DNA from: Chrysemys picta bellii
Taxonomy: Eukaryota > Chordata > Testudines > Emydidae
DNA: 64,000 bases
Assembly: GCF_011386835.1 (NCBI RefSeq)
Contig: NC_088804.1
Location: 38,489,549-38,553,548, forward strand
Direction of reading: 5' to 3'
Numbering within the stretch: the stretch's first letter is position 1; every line of letters starts with the position of its first letter. The position numbers and the translations under genes were made by a program. Positions 47,201 to 56,026 of the stretch are shown piece after piece. The notes below the pieces were generated by a model. That model saw nothing but the letters and a program-made list of their open reading frames with translations. It had not been told where the DNA came from and ran no database searches.

Positions 47201-49217
47201 ATTTTATTTTTCAGTGCCCTGAGTACCTACATCCAACCTTCTCATCAATGGAGAGGGCACTCCATGATGCCTTTTCCTTTTCTTTCAGGGCTTTCTGCTC
47301 AGCAGAGAGATCCCTTACGTATTCCAGTTGAGGCAGGGGAATGTCACGACGATCAATGTAATTTGGAAGACTGAAGTCTTCCACTTTCACAACACCTGCT
47401 TAAGAGATAAGAGAGAGTCAAATGCACATATGTACAGAAGCCAAAAGTACCAGGAGAGCATACCTGAACTTCTAAGGTTAAAAAAAAAAATGCCAAGTAA
47501 GAAGTTTTAAAGGGGGGAAATGCTTCAGTCTGATTTTTTTAAACTACTATTGTTACAAGAAACACCTAAGATTACTATAATTTAAAGATTAAAAGAGTAA
47601 TTCTTTATCCAATTTGTGTACTGTGTGTGTGTGTGTATATATATCACAGCATCAAAGGAGAGATTTATTTATTTTTTAAATACCCATTAGTAAACATTTT
47701 CAGACTACAAAAATTGGCAAAGGGTCTCAGAGGAACTTGTAATACCTGAAACTAATGTCAACTATTTTTTCCCTCCCAAAATTTACTCTATTTAAAGTTG
47801 ACAATCTTCCTTTAAATATTTAGAAAGCCCTCAAGTTATATTTTCCTACACAATTTCATGCAATTACCCTGTCTAGGTTCTATTAATCCAATATCCTTCT
47901 AGGGCTATTGTAGCTCTGTGATGCCATCTACTGGTGATGGCACAGATCATCAACTAAACTTTCTTGCTACTGGACAAGTAAAGCCTGGTCTACATTAGCA
48001 AATTAGGTCACTTTAGATGGGTCAGGGGTGTGAAAAATCCCTGAAAGGTCATCGAGTCCAGCCCCCTGCCTTCACTAGCAGGACCAAGTACTGATTTTGC
48101 CACAGACCCTTAAGTGGCTCCCTCAAGGACTGAACTCACAACCCTGGGTTTAGCAGGCCAATGCTGAGCAATCCATCCCCCAGGCCAATTTAAATCCCTG
48201 TGTAGACTGCGCTAGGTTGACAGAAGAATTCAAGTGCAGCTGTGCTGATGTAGTTTTTTTAGGGATTGTCTACACTGGCACTTTACAGTGCTGCAACTTT
48301 CTCACTCAGGGGTGTGAAAAAACACCCCCCTGAGCACAGCAAGTTTCACCACTAAAGTGCCAGGGTAGACAGTGCACCAGCCCTGGGAGCCTAGCTACGC
48401 CCCTCGTAGCCTCTCCCAGCGCTCTGCCACAACTACACAAGCCACGTTAAAGCACTGCTGCGAGAGCACTTTAACACTGCCAGTGTAGACAAGTCCTTAG
48501 TGTAGATAAACTCTAAATCAGTGTGTGTCACCATTCCTTGATTGGGTTTTTGCTGCCTTGTTTTCACAGTTACTGCTTGATATTTGCATAATATCCCATC
48601 ATCTCCTAACACACTTAAGTTTGAAATGCCCAGCCTGTGCTGGGTCAATAAATAATATCCTTAAAGTACCAAATTACAAAAAAGATTCCCAAATAACGGT
48701 GTGCTGCCAACAAACCATATTTGGCGCTCATAGAAATTGCTGTTATAGCAGAGCTAGGTCTTTGTTCAGAACAATTACAGATCTCAGTGTACTTTTATCT
48801 CAAGTTTTCAGAAAAATTTAATATTGCTCAGCATATAAGAACATGGATAGAGGATAAATTGCATTTTTAATGGCCATAGTTACAAAAATTCTTTAAATGC
48901 AATTTTGTGATCCTCTTGTGAAGTGTTTCCAAACACTTTATTTAAAAAACAAAACAAAAAAAAACAGCTTCTTCTGTTAAGAGGACTTTCCAATCTTTGC
49001 TATTTGTACCAGTGATTAGCTTGGGCTTCATAAACGCTTGTTTTTACAAAATTTAAAGCTGCTCATAATGGGTGATTTAAGAAGAGGCACATAAAAGGTT
49101 AAGTTACTTCTGCAGTCATATTTAAAATTAAACAAATTACCTACCATGTCCTCTCAAGCAGATGGAGGTGGAAATGGCACGCTTGCCAATTAGGCTAAAT
49201 GCCCTAGAAGCCAACAT
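44106..49217 (-). CDS. COX4I1: COX4I1, cytochrome c oxidase subunit 4 isoform 1 (complete coding region, four coding exons)
   Basis: Nuclear-encoded subunit of respiratory complex IV in the mitochondrial inner membrane, where it stabilises the catalytic core and takes part in ATP-dependent control. The joined exons (49217-49145, 47395-47231, 45190-45059, 44242-44106; 73+165+132+137 nt) give 507 nt, or 168 aa plus stop, against about 169 aa in mammals. Residues 1-22 form an Arg/Ser-rich mitochondrial presequence ([18 protein letters not shown]). The matrix domain has [20 protein letters not shown] and [15 protein letters not shown]. One membrane helix follows NEWKTVIGG ([14 protein letters not shown]), and the tail ends [12 protein letters not shown]. 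All introns have GT and AG ends. There are no frame breaks. Head-to-head with EMC8, as in other vertebrates. Confidence 0.97.
45059..45190 (-). CDS. COX4I1: COX4I1 membrane-helix exon
   Basis: Acceptor tctccttttcag, donor gtaagtaa. It encodes (L)[20 protein letters not shown], then [20 protein letters not shown] and RLY. It contains the whole transmembrane helix. Confidence 0.97.
45600..45790 (-). repeat. MIR-like SINE in COX4I1 intron
   Basis: agatctcatggcactctaca, cttgcccaaggtcacaaagt and caaatctcctgactccctgc follow the reversed MIR/SINE order. Old. The rest of the 45191-47230 intron shows nothing I can name. Confidence 0.55.
47231..47395 (-). CDS. COX4I1: COX4I1 matrix-domain exon
   Basis: The acceptor is cttaagcag. 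The frame requires the donor gtaggtac at 47230, giving ...SIDEKVG(L)YRIKF across the join. A second GT five bases downstream would break the frame and was rejected. It encodes [20 protein letters not shown] to [11 protein letters not shown]. Confidence 0.96.
47622..47643. repeat. (TG)n(TA)n short tandem repeat
   Basis: Alternating tgtgtgtgtgtgtg then tatatatat, in COX4I1 intron. Confidence 0.8.
47983..48240. mobile_element. MITE of the 'gtctacac' group with nested SINE
   Basis: It starts aagcctggtctacattagca and continues past the nested SINE as aatccctgtgtagactgcgc and taggttgacagaagaattc. The right boundary is unclear because another MITE follows. Confidence 0.5.
48028..48182 (-). repeat. 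tRNA-headed SINE with CR1-like tail
   Basis: On the minus strand it starts with a tRNA-like region (gctcagcattggcctgctaa, then B-box ttgtgagttcagtcc) and ends with the CR1-type 3' segment gggctggactcgatgacctt. The shared tail suggests mobilisation by CR1. Confidence 0.7.
48260..48499. mobile_element. MITE of the 'gtctacac' group
   Basis: Ends agggattgtctacactggca and gccagtgtagacaagtcctt are near-perfect inverted repeats. An inner pair lies around ctcaggggtgtgaaaaaaca and cccccctgag. It lies within COX4I1 intron between exons at 49145 and 47395. Confidence 0.85.
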
Positions 49218-49219
49218 TT
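49145..49219 (-). CDS. COX4I1: COX4I1 first coding exon (exon 2)
   Basis: The acceptor ttctccccttag sits two bases before the ATG (49217-49215). The donor is gtaggtaa. It encodes the mitochondrial presequence [20 protein letters not shown], then LRGH and one base of the next codon. The start is supported by length, presequence character and match to the family. Confidence 0.96.
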
Positions 49220-49997
49220 CTAAGGGGAGAAAAGATAGAAAATTACCAGTTAAAAGATGTCAGATTCATAGATACAATTGGAAGAATGCTGTCCTCCATC
49301 TACTAGATTATAACAAAGCAATTGAAGACCGATGTGTTTTTTTCCAGGCTTCTTCTCCTAAGGAATCACATAATTGCCAAAACCCCCTCAACTCTTTCAT
49401 GACCTTTCAACAAACCAGGGCTCATGGGCAGACAGGGTGATAAGAAGGAAAGAGATTTCAGATGCAATCTTGGAAGGGGAAGTTACAAATAATTAAGAAT
49501 ATTATTTCAATAGTTGTGAAATATACCCTATCCCTTTGTGCCTGGAGTCATTACGAGACCTACTAGCAACAGAAAAATTAGATTTTGATTGACAATGGAA
49601 CAAGCATCAAAAAAGGCATAATGCCAATGGTCACCATGAAGATGAGTATTTAATATATTTTGCCCGTGTTACTAAAATCACTTTAAAATAATTTAAAAAA
49701 TTCTTTCAGCTTTAGTAACTTTATTTTTCTCTCTACTTTTCATTCCTCAGCTTAACTAATGAAACTAGATCAGTTAGTTTCAACCTTGTTTACAGAGGTT
49801 TTTGCACTACCACTTTGCACTACCAAGATGCTGCTGTTTTGGGGGTTTCAATTCTGCAGGCAAATAACATTTTGAGGAGAATATGAGGAAGACATCTTGA
49901 CAAATCAATAAGATACATTTAGAAAAATCCTAGACACCTTATTCAGTGTTTCCCAATGAATCCTAAATACTGTATAGTTAAAGGCATTGGTTCAGGC

Positions 49998-50299
49998 CAG
50001 ATTTCTCAACTTCTTCATGAGGTGAGTCCTTATTAAAAGTTTTCATGACCCCCTTACATTTACTATAAAAGAGTAAACAAAATATTATAATATGCCTATA
50101 TCATTTGTGTGTGTTACAAGAGGCTGACAGAATACGTGACCTTGAAAGGTAAGGGTGTATGGGGAAGTGGAAGGGCTAGCCTGTCTTTGAATTATTGTTA
50201 TAAAATTTTCAATGCTGTCCAACACCACTCCCCCCCCCTTTGCGACTTCCCTGGGGGGGGGTGGGGGGGTCCACAATCCACTGATTGAGAAACACTGAT
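49998..50299. mobile_element. hAT-like element in COX4I1 intron 1
   Basis: Ends cagatttctcaacttcttc and gattgagaaacactg pair as imperfect inverted repeats, like 58874-59280. Its right part has opposed C- and G-runs (50229-50238 and 50253-50270). No target duplication survives. Confidence 0.55.
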
Positions 50300-50742
50300 C
50301 TAGGACTAAATTAAAGATGGATTCTATGTCTGACTATGACTCAGACTACGACTTTAGTAGTAAGATACAACCTCTGTGTTTGTACCCTACCCAACAGAAG
50401 CATCCCAAACAAAAATTAATTCATGTTTCCAAAATGCTGGGATACTACAGTAACGGCAGCACGGAGAAGGCAATAAATTAGGACGACCTCTCCTGTCTAG
50501 CAGGAAGCTCTCTGGAGCAGGGACTGTGTGTATTTTGTGTCCTGTCCACCACAGGCCAGCATTCAATTATTAAATCCTCTCTTCCTGGTAGGGACCTCAC
50601 CCCCACCTGATTAGGACTGAGTTCCCAGCTCGATCTCCCGGGCCCGGCCTCCCACACAGCTCCAGCGCCACTCGGCCTCTGCTTGCCCCCTCTGCCCGGC
50701 CCAGCGACAAGCCGATCCCGCCAGCGATGGGGAGCCCGACTG

Positions 50743-50785
50743 TTACCTACCCGCGGGGGGTGGGTGGGTTACCTACCCTCGAGGG
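50743..50785 (-). other. COX4I1: Candidate COX4I1 exon 1 splice donors (tandem pair)
   Basis: Two identical minus-strand donors gtaggtaac lie 26 bases apart (at 50776 and 50750), preceded by ctcgagg and cccgcgg. Either could end the non-coding first exon and splice to the acceptor at 49220. Exon 1 is then 5' UTR; its upstream limit is unknown. Confidence 0.5.
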
Positions 50786-51450
50786 AAGCTGGAAGCGGAG
50801 GCCGCAGGGGCCTGTGAAGCGGGACAAGACAAGGGGGGGGGCGGAGGGTCATGGGGCACTGGGGGTGAAAAGGGGGCCCCACCCCCTACATGGCCCTATA
50901 ACAACCCCAGGCCCCAGCGTGTCCCCTCGGCCAGACAGCGCTCCCTCACCCCTCCCCCACCGAGCTCCCCTCCCCCACACCGGGCTAGCTCCGGGCGGAC
51001 CCTCCCCCCTGTCCACGGAGGCGGAGTCTGACCCGGCCCAAGGCCTGTCTCACCCGCCGCTACCAACGACCTGGCGACCGTCCTCTACACGGCTGCCGTG
51101 CCGGAGACGAGAGAGAGGCGAGGCGGAAACGCTCTGGCGCACAGCCCGCTGGGATAGTGGAGGAGCGCGCTGCGGTTGGAGGGAAATAGAGAGCGCCGCG
51201 CCGCGGTGCAGAGTGGGACGTCGGCGGACTCCCGCCCCTTCACTTTCTCCGGGGGCGCTTTGCGACAGCGCTGGGCGGTTGGGGAGCGCTTTGCGGCAGC
51301 CGGCGGTGAGAGCGAGGGCGTCGCGTGCGGGGGACTGAGGCAGGAGCTGGCACCTTAGGGGCCGCCCGGAGGAGCCTCACGCGGCCCGGCGGGGAAGCCG
51401 CAGCGTCCCCCCCCCGCTCCCGCCGCCTATGGTGCCCCCCACCGCGCCGT

Positions 51451-51470
51451 GAGGCGAGGCGAGGCGAGGC
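51451..51470 (+). repeat. (GAGGC)4 tandem repeat in EMC8 5' UTR
   Basis: Four perfect pentamer units, directly visible, 48 bp upstream of the EMC8 start codon. Confidence 0.85.
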
Positions 51471-51517
51471 GGGCGGAGCTGGGGGCCGGCCCCCGCGGCG
51501 GAGCAGGGCGCCCCAGG

Positions 51518-51742
51518 ATGAAGCTGACCACTCAGGCCTACTGCAAGATGGTGCTGCACGGAGCCAAGTACCCGCACTGCGCCGTCAACGGGCTGCTGGT
51601 GGCCGAAAAGCAGCCGCCCCTGCCCCGCAAGGACCAGCAGCCCCACGGGCAGCCGCAGCCCCACACCCTGTTCGTGGACTGCATCCCCCTCTTCCACGGC
51701 ACCCTGGCCCTGGCCCCCATGCTGGAGGTGGCGCTGACGCTG
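51518..51742 (+). CDS. EMC8: EMC8 exon 1, ER membrane protein complex subunit 8
   Basis: EMC8 is a cytosolic-side subunit of the ER membrane complex, which inserts tail-anchored and multipass membrane proteins. It belongs to the MPN-like UPF0172 family, without the metalloprotease motif. This exon encodes 75 codons: [32 protein letters not shown], a Pro/Gln-rich loop ([17 protein letters not shown]), then [20 protein letters not shown] and EVALTL. The donor gtaaggag follows in phase 0. The mammalian protein starts a few residues earlier (before KLTTQ); here the ATG directly precedes KLTTQ. The loop is more Gln/Pro-rich than the mammalian one. Promoter shared with COX4I1. Confidence 0.97.
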
Positions 51743-52629
51743 GTAAGGAGCGAGAGTAGCGCTGGGCCCATCGTCAGCGCCCTCACGGCTCCCCTAGAGC
51801 GCTAGACAGGTGGGGAAACTGAGGCAGTAGCTTCAGCGATTCCCCCCCCGAGACCGCGTGTCAGATCAGTGGAAGGGCTAGGGATAGAGCCCGGTTGTGG
51901 AAAGACTCCCTCAGGCAAAGCTGAAAGGGGGAAGACTCGCATGTGCGCCCGCATAGGTCTACAAAGACACACACCACTTTATTGCTGAGACCCACGGAAT
52001 GGCCCAAAAACAAAAAGGATCCTGAGAGGCATGTAATGGCTGAGAGAGATGCAAACTCTACCTCGCAGAAGGGCTTGTAGACTGAGCCGTGGAAAAGCAG
52101 GGGTTCATGCAGACAGATGCTCTACGCTGTCTGCACTAGAGTTTTTCACTGCTGAAAACTGCCCCAGCTGAAAAGTACAGCTCCTATTTTGCTAGTGTAG
52201 ACTTAGTGCTTGGCTGTAAGAGGAAGTTGACAGTTATAGCAGTATAATTATACCAGCATAATTCCCCAAGTGGACACACTTATTCCAGGTTACCCCTTCT
52301 AAATTGATATAAACTAAACTGAAAAAGGCACTCATATACTGGAATAAGAATGGCCACACAGCAGGTTATACAAATATAACTAGATTGGTTTAAATTCACA
52401 ATTTTGCTTTTACAGGTATAACTTTCCCATGTAGACAAGGTCTGCCTCCTAGACTAGGAAAAAAAACTAGGCTTTTTAAAATGTTAGCTAACATGACTTG
52501 AAACACCAGTTAGCATCTAATGTAACACCTTTTAAATCGTGTTACTAGTCATGTTGTAAACAGGCGTTAAACTTTGTTTACATGCTACAAATGGTATTTT
52601 AAGTCAAGGTAAGTAATTCTTAGGGAGAC

Positions 52630-53415
52630 AAAGTGGGTGAGGTAATATTTTTTTATTGGACCAAGTTCTGTTTGTGAGAGACAAGTTTTCAAGTTTACAC
52701 AGCGCGCGCTCTTCTTCAGGTCTGGGAACTGTACTCAGAGAGTATGTCTACACAGCAAAGAAAAACCTGCGATGCTCCAGCCCGAGCCTGGAAGTCTACA
52801 CAGCAATGAAACAACCCCACAGCCTGAGTCAGCTGGCATGGGCTAGCTGCAGGTTTTTCTTTATTGTATAAATATACCCAAAGTGTCACAACTAAATACA
52901 AGGTGAAATAAATAAATACTACGTAAGTAGTTAACACATACTGCAAGGGACCATTCAAGGTGAAGTGGCCAGTGATATGGGGAGGGGGATAGTGGGTTAT
53001 AGATTGTTGTAATAAACCATAAATCCAATGTCTCTATTCAGTCCATGGTTCTTAGTGTATAGAAAAGTTATGAATTTAAGTCCCCAGGCTTGTCTTTTGA
53101 AGATGTGTAGATTTCCTTTGAGGATGAGGAATGAGAGGTCAGATATAGAGTGATAGTTGTATCATTTTTCTGTGTGTGTTCATTTGAGAATGTAGTGATT
53201 GTCTCATTTCACCCACATAGTTATTATTGGAGCATTTAGTGCACTGAATGAGGTACACCACATGTTGTGATAGGCATGTGTGGGACCCATGGATCTTGAA
53301 AGATGTATTGTGGGTGGGTGTTGATCATTGTACCAGTGGAGATATGTCTGTAGGTTTTGCATCTGTTGTTCTGGCAGGGTCTGGTGCCGCTTTGAGTTGG
53401 TGTGTCCTGGTCTGT
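52630..53415 (-). mobile_element. Penelope-like element, 3' half, antisense, with nested MITE
   Basis: The minus strand encodes pieces of a GIY-YIG-type endonuclease: SGTRPCQNNRCKTYRHIS, then in another frame QHVVYLIQCTKC and NYVGE. Downstream come cctcaaaggaaatctaca, a 3' UTR, and the 3' terminal region cagacctgaagaagagcgcg, ttgaaaacttgtctctcac and ggtccaataaaaaa. Frames are broken by several shifts. I assign it to Penelope-like elements from the VYLIQC...YVGE module (inference from family knowledge). The MITE at 52741-52874 interrupts its 3' UTR. Confidence 0.7.
52741..52874. mobile_element. 134-bp MITE nested in the Penelope-like element
   Basis: Inverted ends agtatgtctacacagcaaag (and aaaaacctgc) and gcaggtttttctttattgta (and taaatatac). 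Diverged flanking duplications tactcagag (52732-52740) and tacccaaag (52875-52883). It separates two parts of the 3' UTR that are contiguous in the element's usual order. Confidence 0.7.
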
Positions 53416-53425
53416 GGGGAGATAG

Positions 53426-53790
53426 CTCATAGGAGTTGCCTTACTGGATGAGACCCAAGGTCCATCTAGTCCAGTGTCCTGTCTGACAGTGGCCAGTGCC
53501 AGATGCTACAGAGGAAGGAATGAGAACCTCACCGTAGGCATATTTGGGATAATCTGCTCCCCATATTATGTGTTATCCTGCTCTCTAACAGAAATTGGCT
53601 TAAACCCTGAAGCACAAGTTTTAATATCCCTTCCAAAATCTATTCTTGTGAATTATAACTTTGGCTATTCTTGATATCCATATAAATATCCAATCCCTTT
53701 TTGAGACCTTTTAAATTCTTGACTTCAATGACTTCCAGTTTAATCATGTTTACATTAAAAAAGCATTTCTTTCTAAAAATGCACCAGTTT
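53426..53790 (-). mobile_element. CR1 3' UTR region, antisense
   Basis: cataggagttgccttactgg, gtccatctagtccagtgtcc and gacagtggccagtgccagat are the reversed CR1 3' end of the 14890 type. They are followed by tctgctccccatattatgtg and ggcttaaaccctgaagcaca further upstream in that CR1. Confidence 0.75.
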
Positions 53791-54261
53791 TTCCTAGTCA
53801 AGACAGGGTCACAGAAACTAAAGAAATACATGTTTACATAATGCCTGATGTGGTTAGAGCACAGGACTTGGACAGGAGATGAGGGTCCTCTTCCTACATC
53901 TGCCATGGATTTGCTGAGACACCCTGGGTAACTCAGAACTTTTCTACATTAAGGAAACTTCCACTGGTATAACTGGTGTAGTTATGCCAAAGCAAACCCC
54001 TAATGTATATATGATGCACCGGTGCAAAGTAGGGATTATACCACAGCAGTGTACTGTGATTTAATCCAATAACATGCCAATGTAGTCACATTTGTGTGAA
54101 TTTCTTTCTGTAGATAGGGCCTAGTTTAACCCTTCTGTGACCTTCAGATGGGTGAACTTTAAATTCATTCGTGTTTTTAAAGGGTCCTGAGCTCCTTGGA
54201 TGAAAGGTGTTATTGAAGTACAGTATAAAATGTTGTACTGTATTTTTTAAGATGTGTGGTG

Positions 54262-54430
54262 GTCATAATGTCTTTAAATCAAGATTGGATGTCTTTTTAA
54301 AAGATAGGATTTAGCTCAACCACAAATTCTGGGCTTGATACAGGAATTACTGGATGAAATTCTCTGGCCTGTGTTATGTAGGAGATCGGACTAGACCATA
54401 ACAGTCCCTTTTAGCCTTCAGAGCTATGAA
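54262..54430 (+). mobile_element. CR1 3' end, sense
   Basis: tcaagattggatgtcttttt, aggaattactggatgaaatt and ggactagaccataacagtcc: a short 3' CR1 fragment. The interval 53791-54261 shows nothing named. Confidence 0.7.
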
Positions 54431-54451
54431 TAATGTGGTTGCAAGCAGACT

Positions 54452-54652
54452 GAGCCCTGGTCTACGGGGGGGGCGGCGATCTAAGTTATGCAACTTCAGC
54501 TACGTACTTAGATCGACTTACCGTGATGAGTCGACTGGTGCCGCTCCCCCATCGACTCTGCCTGCATCTCTTGCGGCACTGGAGTACAGAAGTTGACAGG
54601 AGAGCGCTCGGGGGTCGATCGCTGCCCACCGGGTAGTGTAGACATACCCTGA
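54452..54652. mobile_element. CpG-rich MITE of the 'gtctacac' group
   Basis: Left gagccctggtctacgggggg and right gtagtgtagacataccctga. The interior has cttcagctacgtacttagat, gatgagtcgactggtgccgc and gggtcgatcgctgcccaccg. One internal arm is deleted compared with 27084-27379-like elements. Confidence 0.7.
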
Positions 54653-54929
54653 CACCCACCATGACTAGCTTTAAGGAACTTTTGCTCAGGCATCATCAGT
54701 TTAAAACAAACTGAAATTGTGACTTCCCAGATTGCCTGGTACTTTGATGAGTGTCCCACATTATATTGTTTGTGTTGCACTGAAATATACTGAGCTAATA
54801 TTTTAGGACTGATGTATGCTTGTGGCTTTCATTATATTAAATGTGTACCTCTTGAAGTTATGAAGAATCAGTGTTGACAAGCAAAAGATGTGACAATGCT
54901 TAAGAAACAAAATAAGGCTCAGCTTTCAA

Positions 54930-55140
54930 ACATGGGTGCCCAGACACGGATTTTAAGATACCTAAATACAGATTTTGGCCCAGTCCTGCAAGCTGATACA
55001 TAAGGGCAGATCCTTGTCCCTGTGTAGAAGCCGACTGATTTCAGTGCGGTTCCATGTGGGTATAAGGGTCCTCTCACTCAGAACTCCATGATTGGGGCCT
55101 TAGATGCTTAGCTACAAGCGGCCAAATTTGAAAACTAAGC
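54930..55140. repeat. Old MITE-like sequence
   Basis: agatacctaaatacagattt, ctgcaagctgatacataagg and tggggccttagatgcttagc have the character of old small palindromic elements. Boundaries uncertain. Confidence 0.35.
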
Positions 55141-55387
55141 CTGTAGTAAGAGAGAATGATGTCTCTTAGTTTTTAAAATGATTGGACACAGTTGTAGAAT
55201 GTCTAGTTACTGGAGGCTGAAACAGCAAAATTTAGAGAAAATGAAGAGCCGAAGCCTTTTGAGAAACACCAGCTCTGTCTAAATGAGCTGAACTAGGCGA
55301 CAGTTTGTATATTTGTTCATTTCCAGTGATTAATTGGTTTAAAATATAGGTAAGTACTCAATTCAGACAGATTGCTATATAAGTATG

Positions 55388-55635
55388 TCAGGCTATGTCT
55401 ATTCGTACAGCTCTGCAGTGGCACAGCTGTACCGATACAGGTGCTCCGCTGCAGCACATCTGGTGAAGATTCTCTATGCTCTGGTGAAGTGCTCTCCCAT
55501 CGATTGCAAGCAACAGAAGTTATGTTGGCGGGAGAAGCTCTGCCCCCAGCTCTGCTCCTGGCCCAGCTCCGCTCCTGGCCCTAGGCACAGCTCTGATTCT
55601 GGTCCCGGCACCCAGGGGAGTGTGGACAGATTACA
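55388..55635. mobile_element. MITE of the 'gctatgtctac' type
   Basis: Left aggctatgtctattcgtaca; right gggagtgtggacagattac. The interior has gtggcacagctgtaccgata and gttggcgggagaagctctgc. The right end is tentative. Confidence 0.5.
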
Positions 55636-55692
55636 TTACGAGTAAGGGGCCTGGGGTGCAACATAAAAAGTTTGGGGACCACTCCCTTAGAG

Positions 55693-56026
55693 CAGAGGTC
55701 GGCAACGTTTGGCACGCGGCTCGCCAGGGTAAGCACCCTGGCGGGCCGGGCCAGTTTATTTACCTGCTGACGCGTCAGGTTCGGCCGATCGCGGCCCCCA
55801 CTGGCCGCGGTTCACCGTCCCGGGCCAATGGGGGTGGCGTGAAGCCGCGGCCAGCACATCCCTTGCCTGCACCGCTTCTCACTGCCCCCATTGGCCCGGG
55901 ACGGTGAACCGCGGCGAGTGGGGGCCGCGATCGGCCGAACCTGCTGCGTCAGCACACAAATAAACTGGCCCGGCCCTCTAGGGTGCTTACACTGGCGAGC
56001 CGCGTGCCAAACGTTGCAGACCCCTG
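55693..56026. mobile_element. 334-bp palindromic hAT foldback element, copy 3
   Basis: Perfect 8-bp duplications ccttagag at 55685-55692 and 56027-56034. Ends cagaggtcggcaacgttt and aaacgttgcagacccctg. Arms match copies 1 and 2, with the conserved centre and CCAAT on both arms. It lies in EMC8 intron 1. Confidence 0.93.

Larger units (their letters stand above)
50600..51800. promoter_or_regulatory. CpG island; shared COX4I1/EMC8 bidirectional promoter
   Basis: Dense CpG, no TATA box, lying between the first exons of two divergent housekeeping genes. The EMC8 ATG is about 740 bp from the nearest COX4I1 exon 1 donor. ETS-like core gcggaaacg at about 51125 and GC-rich candidates for SP1 are present. 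Exact start sites cannot be set from sequence. Confidence 0.85.

Noticed and set aside
50727..51338. 203-codon plus frame in the CpG island
   Set aside because: GC-rich promoter DNA lacks stops by composition; the frame is full of Pro/Arg/Gly and conflicts with the known EMC8 and COX4I1 layout.
51325..51759. 144-codon frame overlapping EMC8 exon 1
   Set aside because: A shifted reading of EMC8 5' UTR and exon 1; the EMC8 frame is the conserved one.
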